From: Deltaproteobacteria bacterium
GTDB taxonomy: Bacteria; Desulfobacterota; Desulfobacteria; Desulfobacterales; SpSt-501
DNA length: 64,000 nucleotides
Reading direction: 5' to 3'
NCBI GenBank assembly: GCA_016219005.1
Contig: JACRCN010000031.1
Location: 62,001 to 126,000, forward strand
The notes below the pieces were generated by a model. It did not search any database. It was not told where the DNA came from and saw only the letters and a list, made by a program, of their open reading frames with translations. The first letter of the stretch is position 1. Each line of letters starts with the position of its first letter. Of the stretch, positions 26,414 to 33,536 are shown one piece after another. The translations under genes and the position numbers were made by a program.

Positions 26414-28135
26414 ATGCTGGATGATTCGGAGGCGCCCGAGGCGCCTGATGTGACCCCGCGCGCGGATAAACCGGATTTCCTGACCGAGAAGCGGTTTGAC
26501 GGGTTCGAACTGCCGCCCGAGGTGCTGGCCGGCCTGAAGGATGCCGGGTTCGAACACTGCACGCCGATCCAGGCGCAGGCCCTGCCGGTCCTGCTGCAGG
26601 GCCGCGACGTGGCCGGGCAGGCCCAGACCGGGACCGGCAAGACCGCCGCCTTCCTGGTGACGGTCATCAGCCGGTTGCTGGCGATGCCGGAGCGCAAAAC
26701 CGGCCTGCCCCAGGCCCTGATCATGGCCCCCACCCGCGAACTCTCACGGCAAATCCACGAGGAGGCCCAGGTCCTCAGCCGGCATACGGACATCAGCCTG
26801 CTTGAGGTGGTGGGCGGCATCGACTACCGGGAGCAGGCCGAGAGCCTTAAAAAAGGCGTGGACATCGTTATCGGCACCCCGGGGCGGATCATCGATTATT
26901 TCAAGCAGGGTGTCTTCAAGACCACGGACATCAAGTTTCTGGTCATCGACGAGGCCGACCGTCTGCTCGACCTGGGTTTCGAAAAAGACATGCGCTACAT
27001 CCTGCGCAAGCTGCCTTTTTTCGAGAAGCGCCAGTCGATGCTCTTCTCGGCGACTCTGTCTTACCGGGTCCTGGAGCTGACCTACGAGTTCATGAACCTG
27101 CCCGAGTTCATTTCGGTGACCCCGGATGTGGTCACGGTCGACGGGGTCGAGCAGTCGCTCTTTCACGTCGGCAAGGACCGCAAGCTGGAACTGCTGCTGG
27201 GACTGCTCCAGCGCGAGGAATGGAGCCGGGTTCTCATGTTCGTCAACATGAAAGTGGCGGTGGATCGGCTTACCTACAAGCTGAAGGCCAACGGCCTGCC
27301 GGCCGAGGGGATCACCGGGGATCTGCCCCAGCGTCAGCGCTTCCAACTGATGGAACGCTTCAAGAACGGCCAGATCAGGATCCTGGTGGCTACCGACGTG
27401 GCCTCCCGCGGTATCCACGTGGAGGACATCAGCCACGTGATCAACTACGATCTGCCCCAGGAGGCGGAAAACTACATCCACCGCATCGGCCGGACGGCGC
27501 GGGCCGGCAAAACCGGAAAGGCCATCTCGTTGGCCTGCGAGGATTACGTCAGCCACCTCGAGGCCATAGAGACCATGCTGGGTCATAAGATTCCGGTGGT
27601 CTGGCCCGAGGATGACTGGTTCGTGGAGGACCGTGCGCTGCACGCGGAGCCGGCGCGCCGCGAGCGGCGCGGGCGGAGTGACCGACCCGAACGGGGCGGC
27701 GGGCGGAGAGCTCGTCCCGAGCGCGGCGCCGGGCGCAGGGGCAGGCCCGAGCCGGCCGGCGGGCACCGCGACCGGGACCGCGGGCGGGAGCGGCCGGCCC
27801 GCGAGGAGATGCCGAAAAAGCCGAAAACCAAACGCATCCCCGGGGCATTCTTCGGCTTCGGGCCGGCCCTGGCGGAGGAGCCTGAATTTTTAGAGTCTGC
27901 GCTCGAAGCTCCGGTTCGGGCTCCGGTCGAGGCCTTGATCGTTGTCCCGGCGGCGAGGCCGGAAGCAAGCGAAGGGGTCGAACCCGCGCCGCCCGAGCGC
28001 CCCAAAAAACGCCGGCGCCGCCGCAAGAAGAAAGCCGCCCCGGCCGGTGGCATTCCGGCGGCGAACGGTGGCGGCGCGCCGCTCGAACCAGGGGAACCGA
28101 AACCTTCGGAGGCAATGCCGGATCAGCCGGCCTGA
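26414..28135 (+). CDS. DEAD-box RNA helicase (RhlB/RhlE-like) with basic low-complexity tail
   Basis: 573 residues. Helicase motifs run in order: Q motif near FEHCTPIQAQALP, motif I AQTGTGKTAA, Ia PTRELSRQ, II DEADRLLDLGF, III SAT, IV-V region ATDVASRGIHVEDI and VI HRIGRTARAGKTG. After about residue 410 the chain becomes an Arg/Glu/Gly-rich tail (RRERRGRSDRPERGGGRR), then a Pro/Ala/Glu stretch and a basic end (KKRRRRRKKKA), typical of RNA-binding tails of cold-shock helicases. It would unwind RNA in ribosome assembly or decay. The promoter holds a palindrome that suggests specific control. Confidence 0.92.
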   Translation: MLDDSEAPEAPDVTPRADKPDFLTEKRFDGFELPPEVLAGLKDAGFEHCTPIQAQALPVLLQGRDVAGQAQTGTGKTAAFLVTVISRLLAMPERKTGLPQALIMAPTRELSRQIHEEAQVLSRHTDISLLEVVGGIDYREQAESLKKGVDIVIGTPGRIIDYFKQGVFKTTDIKFLVIDEADRLLDLGFEKDMRYILRKLPFFEKRQSMLFSATLSYRVLELTYEFMNLPEFISVTPDVVTVDGVEQSLFHVGKDRKLELLLGLLQREEWSRVLMFVNMKVAVDRLTYKLKANGLPAEGITGDLPQRQRFQLMERFKNGQIRILVATDVASRGIHVEDISHVINYDLPQEAENYIHRIGRTARAGKTGKAISLACEDYVSHLEAIETMLGHKIPVVWPEDDWFVEDRALHAEPARRERRGRSDRPERGGGRRARPERGAGRRGRPEPAGGHRDRDRGRERPAREEMPKKPKTKRIPGAFFGFGPALAEEPEFLESALEAPVRAPVEALIVVPAARPEASEGVEPAPPERPKKRRRRRKKKAAPAGGIPAANGGGAPLEPGEPKPSEAMPDQPA

Positions 28136-28361
28136 CGCTTTCCAAGCCCGCCTGCCAGAGCCGTCCGCCCGTCGCCGCTGAAATCCTTTCCCGCTTGATC
28201 CGGCCGGGCGAGTCGAGCCACACCCACCGTGCGTTTTTTACGCGGTGGCACGTTCAACGCCAGAAGACCTGACCTGCTTTTGCCGTTTCGGCCCTCGGCC
28301 GAAAATTCAGGCCATCCTGCGCATCGAGCCGGATGGCCGTTGCTTCCGTAACCGTGCGGCC

Positions 28362-29105
28362 ATGGGACACGTGTTCGATTTTCACGAAGCCTGCGCCTAT
28401 GAGAAGTGGCTGCAGCAACCGGAAAATCAGCTGGCTTTCGAATCGGAAGTCAAGCTGCTGCGGGAGATGCTGCAGCCGCGGGGCGGCGAATCCATCCTCG
28501 ACATTGGGTGCGGCACAGGCTCGTGCCTGCCGGCCTTCCTCGAGATGGGGATGAAGGTGACCGGCATCGACCCGTCGACCTACATGCTCGACTTGGCGCT
28601 GCGCAAGACGGGCAACCGCGCGGACCTCTACCGGGGGTACGCCGAAGACCTGCCGTTTGACGACAACTCCTTCAACTATGCCTGCCTGTTCACCAGCCTG
28701 GAGTTTGTGGACGATGCCCGGCAAGCCCTGGCAGAGGCCTGCCGCGTGGCCAAGGACCGGCTCTTCATCGGCGTCTTGAACCGCTATGCCATCAAGGGGG
28801 TCGAGCGCCGGGTCAAGGGGGTTTTTACCCCGTCGATCTATAACCACGCCCGTTTCTTCAGCGTGTGGGAACTGAAGCGCCTGATCTACGACCTGATCGG
28901 CCACGTACCGGTGACCTGGCGGACCGTCTGCCAGCTGCCGCTGCCCTCGGGCAAGTTCGCGGCCAGCTTCGAACAGACCTTTCTCCAGCACTGCCCCTTC
29001 GGCGCCTTTGCCGGCATGGTGGTCGTCCTCGTCCCACGCTTTCGGACGCGGCCGCTCACCATGCGCTACGAACCCAGCCACACACCGCGGGAAGTGCCGG
29101 GATGA
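28362..29105 (+). CDS. Class I SAM-dependent methyltransferase
   Basis: 247 residues from the ATG at 28362. The SAM-binding motif I is SILDIGCGTGSCLPAFL, with the acidic residue in VTGIDPS and motif II-III around AEDLPFDDNSFNYACLFTSLEF. This is the UbiE/type 11 group acting on small molecules, but the acceptor is unknown. The frame is open from 28245; the extra 39 residues show no family features, and neither start has a clear ribosome site. It precedes the radical SAM gene by 135 bases with a palindrome between them. Confidence 0.75.
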   Translation: MGHVFDFHEACAYEKWLQQPENQLAFESEVKLLREMLQPRGGESILDIGCGTGSCLPAFLEMGMKVTGIDPSTYMLDLALRKTGNRADLYRGYAEDLPFDDNSFNYACLFTSLEFVDDARQALAEACRVAKDRLFIGVLNRYAIKGVERRVKGVFTPSIYNHARFFSVWELKRLIYDLIGHVPVTWRTVCQLPLPSGKFAASFEQTFLQHCPFGAFAGMVVVLVPRFRTRPLTMRYEPSHTPREVPG

Positions 29106-29160
29106 CGCCGGCAGCTTCGCCAAAACGGCAGCGGCGCATTGCGCCATTTTATGTGGAACG

Positions 29161-29202
29161 AAATCCCCCTCGCGCCCTTTGCCGAAGGGGGTTGGGGGAT
29201 TT
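29161..29202. repeat. Palindromic repeat of the AAATCCCCC...GGGGGATTT type
   Basis: AAATCCCCC (29161-29169) and GGGGGATTT (29194-29202) form a perfect 9-bp stem, with an inner CCCTTTGCCGAAGGGGG pairing. Such palindromes are widespread between genes in several phyla. With the T-run it may act as a terminator for the methyltransferase. Confidence 0.6.
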
Positions 29203-29240
29203 TGGAATCGACTTCATCGGAGGGCGGGGAGCCCATCGCC

Positions 29241-30254
29241 ATGGAAGCGCTTCTGTATGACAAACTGGAGGGCCGCAAGGTCAGGTGCGCGCTGTGCAGC
29301 CACCGCTGCGTCATTGCCGAGGGCCGGCGGGGGATCTGCAGCGTGCGCGAGAACCGGGGCGGAATCCTGAACACGCTGGTTTACGGGCGTCTCATCGCCC
29401 GGCACATCGATCCCATCGAGAAAAAGCCGCTCTTCCATTTCCTGCCGGGCTCGCTTTCCTATTCCATCGCCACGGTGGGGTGCAACTTCCGCTGCCGGTT
29501 CTGCCAGAACGCCGACATCGCCCAGATGCCGGCTGACAGCGGCGGGGCCATCATCGGCGAGCAGGCCAGTGCTGCCGAGATCGTGGCGGCGGCCGAGGAG
29601 GGCGGGTGCCGGAGCATCTCCTACACCTACACCGAGCCCACTGTTTTTTTCGAGTTCGCCCTGGAAACCGCAACACTGGCCCGCGCCAGGGGCATCCGCA
29701 ACGTTTTCGTCACCAACGGCTACATGACCCGAGAAGCCCTGGAGATGATCGGCCCCTGGCTGGACGCCGCCAACGTGGACCTCAAGGCATTCACCCCGAA
29801 GTATTATCGGGAACTGTGCGGCGCGAAGCTCGAGCATGTGCAGGAAACCCTCCGCAACATGAAGTCCATGGGAGTGTTCGTGGAGGTGACCACCCTGATC
29901 GTCCCCGGGCTGAACGACAACCCCGACGAGTTGAAGGCGCTGGCGGCGTTTCTGGTCGACGACCTGGGGCCGGACACGCCCTGGCACATCAGCCGCTTCC
30001 ATCCCACCTACCGGCTGACCGACCGGCCCCCCACCCCCGTGCAGACCCTGCGCAAGGCGCGCGAGATCGGCCTGGCCGCCGGACTTCGCTATGTCTACAC
30101 CGGAAACGTGCCCGGGGACACCGGAGAAAACACCTTCTGCCCGGGCTGCGGCGAGCTGCTCATCGAGCGCCGGGGGTTCCGGGTCCAGAAATTGCGGTTG
30201 GAGGATGGGTGCTGCGGGAAATGCGGGATGAGGATCGATGGGGTGTGGGAATAA
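29241..30254 (+). CDS. amrS: AmmeMemoRadiSam system radical SAM enzyme
   Basis: 337 residues. The radical SAM cluster motif is CNFRCRFCQN (near 87-96), preceded by an N-terminal cysteine cluster (CALCSHRCVIAEGRRGIC) that marks this subfamily, and followed by ISYTYTEPTVFFEF and NVDLKAFTPKYYREL. The C-terminal CPGCGELLIERRGF...CCGKCG supplies further metal ligands. The AMMECR1 and Memo partner genes that name the system are not adjacent here. Its substrate is unknown; related proteins were once annotated as pyruvate formate-lyase activases. GGGGAG lies 10 bases before ATG 29241, so I reject the longer frame starting at 29139. Its TAA lies in the stem of a bidirectional terminator. Confidence 0.88.
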   Translation: MEALLYDKLEGRKVRCALCSHRCVIAEGRRGICSVRENRGGILNTLVYGRLIARHIDPIEKKPLFHFLPGSLSYSIATVGCNFRCRFCQNADIAQMPADSGGAIIGEQASAAEIVAAAEEGGCRSISYTYTEPTVFFEFALETATLARARGIRNVFVTNGYMTREALEMIGPWLDAANVDLKAFTPKYYRELCGAKLEHVQETLRNMKSMGVFVEVTTLIVPGLNDNPDELKALAAFLVDDLGPDTPWHISRFHPTYRLTDRPPTPVQTLRKAREIGLAAGLRYVYTGNVPGDTGENTFCPGCGELLIERRGFRVQKLRLEDGCCGKCGMRIDGVWE

Positions 30255-30278
30255 AAACAGTGCTAAGCTGTTTTTATT
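30250..30278. terminator. Bidirectional terminator containing both stop codons
   Basis: AATAAAAACAG (30250-30260), loop TGCTAAG, CTGTTTTTATT (30268-30278): a perfect 11-bp stem with A/T runs on both sides, between convergent genes. The radical SAM gene's TAA (30252-30254) is in the left arm and the MFS gene's TAG (30263-30265, minus) is in the loop. Confidence 0.85.
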
Positions 30279-31405
30279 TTCTGCACCGCCAGCAGCGACA
30301 CGACACCCATGGCGGCGCCGGCGAAGAAGGGGATGCGATAGTCGATGACCCAGAGCATCCCGCCGATGGCCGGCAGGAAGACGGCCGCCAGGTGGTTGAT
30401 GGTGAATCCCACGGCCATGCTCGGCGCGATATCCCTGGGGTCGCCCACCTTCTGGAAATAGGTGCGGATGGCGATGGCGAAAGTGAAGAATATCTGGTCC
30501 AGGATATAGATGAACGCGACGAGGAACTTCGAGTCGGTGGTCGCGTAGGCGGTGAAAATAAAGATGACGCTGAAATATTCCAAGGACAGGATTTTACGCT
30601 CGCCGAAACGGATGATGCTTTTTCCGACCAGGGGGCTTAAGAAATAATTGATCGTGTTGTTGATGATGAAAAGGATCGTCACTTCCTGCACCGTGTACTG
30701 GAACTTCTGAACCAGCAGCAGCACGGAAAAGGCGATGAAGATCTGGCGCCGCGCCCCGGCCATGAAAGTGAGAAAGTAAAAAAGCCAGTATTTCTTGCGC
30801 AGAACCATCTGTTTGCGCTGCGGGATGATGTTGACGTTGGAGGGGTCGCGGGTCAACAGCGCCCATAAGGCCGCGGCGGCGATCAGGACGCCGACGGCGA
30901 AGTAAACCTGGATGAAATCGAGAAACGACATCATCAGCCAGATGAGCAGACCGATCCCGATGCTGGTAGCGGCAGCGAGACTGGTGAGTTTGCCGAATAC
31001 CCAGGGGGACTCGTCCTTTTTGAAATACTGCAGGGTCAGCGACATGTTGGTGGTTTCGTAATAGTGAAACCCGAAGCTGCTGATGAGGGTGGTGACGGCG
31101 ACCCCGGCAAAGCTTGGGAAAAAGCCGGTCGCCGCCAGCCCGGCGCCGAGAATGAGAATGGATATGGCGGAGAGCCGATGCTCGCGGATGACCAGCAGGA
31201 CATACACCGCCAGCAGCGCCAGGAACCCCGGGATTTCGCGAATGGATTGGATCATGCCTACGTGGTTGCCTCGCAGCCCGACGACATCCACCGCGAAATT
31301 GTTGAACAGGGTGGTCCAGGTCTGAAGGCCGACGGTGGAGCTGATGGTCAGCACCACGAGGTACCAGAACATGGGGTTGCGTTTTATGGACTCGGTTTCA
31401 AGCAT
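30263..31405 (-). CDS. MFS-type transporter
   Basis: 380 residues, nearly all membrane helices (10 to 12 predicted), with a central loop (about 190-210, DPSNVNIIPQRKQM) dividing two bundles as in the major facilitator superfamily. An inter-helix RRQIFIAF and the repeated fold support this. Substrate unknown. It is convergent with the radical SAM gene. Upstream lies a 500-base A+T-rich stretch with no clear promoter. Confidence 0.8.
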   Translation of the reverse strand: MLETESIKRNPMFWYLVVLTISSTVGLQTWTTLFNNFAVDVVGLRGNHVGMIQSIREIPGFLALLAVYVLLVIREHRLSAISILILGAGLAATGFFPSFAGVAVTTLISSFGFHYYETTNMSLTLQYFKKDESPWVFGKLTSLAAATSIGIGLLIWLMMSFLDFIQVYFAVGVLIAAAALWALLTRDPSNVNIIPQRKQMVLRKKYWLFYFLTFMAGARRQIFIAFSVLLLVQKFQYTVQEVTILFIINNTINYFLSPLVGKSIIRFGERKILSLEYFSVIFIFTAYATTDSKFLVAFIYILDQIFFTFAIAIRTYFQKVGDPRDIAPSMAVGFTINHLAAVFLPAIGGMLWVIDYRIPFFAGAAMGVVSLLAVQKIKTA

Positions 31406-31785
31406 GTTAGAGGACCGATTTAAGGGTTAGGTGGAGTCGAACAAAATGGTCGTTCAAGTCCGTTAACAAAAATTTAATATAGTTATTTCAATTTGTTATG
31501 TTAATTTTCAGCGATAGTTGAAAATCAGGTTTAAATTTTTGAACCTTTGCCATTAATAAAAAAAATCATTAAATACAATAAGTTTTTGCAAGTCACCCCA
31601 AAATGGTTGCCTGCAGTGGTTTAAATTCTTGAACTCTGGCTTACCAAAAAGGTGCCTGCAGGGCGCGGCAGCCGGAGCAAGCACTGGGCGTAGCATTTAA
31701 ATAACTAATTGAATTTAAATATAATTAATTTTTATCGGTAAAAAAGCGTCCATTTACCTTTGATTGGCAAGCGATTTGCATTAGC

Positions 31786-31812
31786 TTATGTCAAGCCTAA
31801 TAATTTCTTCAT
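31786..31812 (-). other. Eight-codon reading frame with perfect ribosome site
   Basis: Read on the minus strand: GGAGGAGAACAG then ATG (31810-31812), encoding MKKLLGLT and stopping at TAA 31786-31788. The start looks like that of a signal peptide. It may be the remnant of a lost secreted protein gene or a leader peptide for the MFS gene 380 bases downstream. The hairpin 31826-31858 sits directly in front of the ribosome site. Confidence 0.35.
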
Positions 31813-31825
31813 CTGTTCTCCTCCT

Positions 31826-31858
31826 TAACGGCTAATTGGATTGTCCAATTAGCCGTTA
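31826..31858. terminator. Perfect 15-bp hairpin
   Basis: TAACGGCTAATTGGA (31826-31840), loop TTG, TCCAATTAGCCGTTA (31844-31858). On the plus strand CCATTTTG follows; on the minus strand TTAAGGAGGAG follows. It may terminate a transcript or be a two-fold operator. Confidence 0.5.
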
Positions 31859-31890
31859 CCATTTTGTGGCTCCCGCAGGACGAACATTTA

Positions 31891-31899
31891 TGCTATAAT
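31891..31899 (+). promoter_or_regulatory. Extended -10 promoter for the amidohydrolase gene
   Basis: TGCTATAAT is a consensus extended -10 element with no good -35. Transcription would begin about 31906, only about four bases before the ATG at 31910, and no ribosome site exists there, so the mRNA may be leaderless. Confidence 0.5.
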
Positions 31900-31909
31900 T
31901 GAGAACACA

Positions 31910-32749
31910 ATGATCATCGATTTCCACACTCACCTCTTCCCCGAATCGATCATCGCCGGGCGCGAATGCTATTGGGCCTCGGAGCCGGCCTTCGAATTGC
32001 TCTACCGCTCGCCCAAATCGCGACTTGTGAGTGCGCCCGAGCTTCTGGCGGCCATGGACCTTGATGGCGTCGACACATCGGTCGTTTTCGGGTTCCCCTG
32101 GCAAGACCCTGAGCTTTTCAAGATGCACAACGACCGCATCATGGAGGTTGTGCAGCGGCACCCCGGGCGCCTGATCGGATTCGGGTGTTTCGACCCCGCC
32201 AGCAGCGAGGCCCCCCGGGAGGCGGAGCGCTGCCTCGCCGGCGGTCTTGCGGGAATCGGGGAACTCGCTTTCTACCGCTGCGGAATCGATGGTGATGCCC
32301 TTGATCGCCTGGCGCCCGTCATGGACATCTGCCGCGAGCGCGGCCGCCCGGTCCTGATCCACACCAACGAGCCCGTCGGTCACGATTACCCCGGCAAAAC
32401 CCCCAACACCCTGGCCGAGATCTATCGGATGGTGGAGCGCTTCCCGGCGAACACCATCGTCCTCGCCCACTGGGGCGGCGGCCTGTTTTTTTTCAATCTT
32501 CTGAAAAAAGAGGTCAAGGACCGGCTGAAGAACATCTATTTCGACACCGCTGCCTCTCCATATCTTTACGACCCGGGTGTCTACTCCCTCGCCGTTCAAA
32601 CCATCGGGGCCGAAAAAGTTCTCTTCGGAAGCGACTTCCCACTCCTGCCCCCGAGTCGGTATTTCAGGGAGATGGAGGCAGCCCAAATCTCCAGCAAAGA
32701 TCAAGACATGATTTGCGGGCTGAACGCCGCCCGCCTGTTGAACCTTTAA
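31910..32749 (+). CDS. Amidohydrolase family protein (TIM-barrel metal hydrolase)
   Basis: 279 residues. Metal ligands of the amidohydrolase-2 (ACMSD-like) group are seen: the first pair in DFHTHLFPES, the next histidine in LIHTNEPVGHDY, then AHWGGG, and the final aspartate in LFGSDFPLLPP. It is a cytoplasmic hydrolase or decarboxylase with unknown substrate. The start MIIDFHTH is typical for the family, which supports the leaderless arrangement suggested by the promoter position. It stands alone, upstream of two decayed genes. Confidence 0.85.
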   Translation: MIIDFHTHLFPESIIAGRECYWASEPAFELLYRSPKSRLVSAPELLAAMDLDGVDTSVVFGFPWQDPELFKMHNDRIMEVVQRHPGRLIGFGCFDPASSEAPREAERCLAGGLAGIGELAFYRCGIDGDALDRLAPVMDICRERGRPVLIHTNEPVGHDYPGKTPNTLAEIYRMVERFPANTIVLAHWGGGLFFFNLLKKEVKDRLKNIYFDTAASPYLYDPGVYSLAVQTIGAEKVLFGSDFPLLPPSRYFREMEAAQISSKDQDMICGLNAARLLNL

Positions 32750-32886
32750 TATCCCACCCGCAGGGAGACTGTGTGACGCCGGTGAAGCCACACCTTTTCG
32801 AGCATCACCGAGGCCAAGACGTTGGAGACCCAATTGCGGCAGACCCAGTCTGAGATGGAAAAACGTGTGGAAAAAGCACACAACCG

Positions 32887-33105
32887 GTGGACCGCCAGGT
32901 CGGCGTCGTGTTTCTGGTGATCGGTAAAGTGGTGGGATTGGATGCCTTCGGCAATTCCGCGACTTGCTCTCGGGTCTTCAAATACCTGATCGAAAGCTAC
33001 CCCCTGGACACCATTGATAGTTTCGAGAAGGAAACCAATAGTGGGGAAAGGCGGCTTCTGATGTCCTCATGGCCGGGCCTGGAAGGCCGATTTTTTAGCT
33101 CTTAG
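32887..33105 (+). pseudogene. Fragment of an ARPP-1 (DUF6569) family gene
   Basis: A short frame encodes DRQVGVVFLVIGKVVGLDAF followed by a tract ending YLIESYPLDTIDSF. From memory of the family this matches the C-terminal part of ARPP-1 proteins (QVGLVV...VGLDLFD...LLRSYALDAL). The N-terminal two-thirds are missing and a stop (32851-32853) closes the frame upstream. In another frame just before it (about 32800-32920) is an orphan helical stretch, ITEAKTLETQLRQTQSEMEK, of unknown origin. The end runs into the ASCH pseudogene on the other strand. Confidence 0.5.
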
Positions 33106-33370
33106 GCAGTCGGCGAGGAATAAAGCGCTCAATTTCCGCAGGCACCGTCCAAATATTGAGGCCGCCCTTGCACAGTATTGGCTTTGATAGCGGCCTTGGA
33201 TTTTTTAGAACAAACCCAAAAGGGCCATCAAACCACTTTGATCGGCTGCTTTCGATCACATCTATCAAATCCACAATTCCTAATGATCGCGCTAAAATAG
33301 AGGTCTTCTTTAGTCGGCCTTCATGTATTATCGCCTAGGCCCAGAGTTGTCTTACGCTTATCGCTTTCAT
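33095..33370 (-). pseudogene. ASCH domain protein, decayed, with internal TAG
   Basis: Read from ATG 33368-33370 (AAGGAG 7 bases before it): MKAISVRQLWA, TAG, AIIHEG, then GIVDLIDVIESSRSKWFDGP, FGFVLKNPRPL and CKGGLNIWTVP, ending at TAA 33095-33097. Both ends match ASCH domain proteins (MKAISVRQPWA..., SPWFEGPYGFVLANPRPL). The TAG falls where family members often have tryptophan or serine, and the middle part (usually about 40 residues with NRSW and RGPLLIHA) is deleted. Two lesions make this a pseudogene. Confidence 0.7.
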
Positions 33371-33536
33371 GGCTGGCTCCTTGTCAGTAGATAATTTATC
33401 ATGCCCCGCCCGAGAGAATATTTAATGACCTATACAATCTTTGAACTATGCTCTCTCAGAAGCTTTCTAAGCACCGACCTATGGCATACTTTTTCGGCCT
33501 CGCAGTAGCTTCATGGCGTTCTGCATTTGGGGTTGT

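Larger units (their letters stand above)
31406..31909. other. A+T-rich intergenic stretch with hairpin and mini-ORF
   Basis: This gap is clearly richer in A+T than the flanking genes. It holds two imperfect direct repeats (GTTTAAATTTTTGAACCT near 31529 and GTTTAAATTCTTGAACTC near 31620), GCCTGCAG twice, an eight-codon reading frame with a strong ribosome site, a perfect hairpin and the amidohydrolase promoter. I see no full gene. Confidence 0.6.

Noticed and set aside
26744-27766. 340-codon minus-strand frame opposite the DEAD-box helicase
   Set aside because: The plus strand carries all helicase motifs in order; the minus frame shows none.
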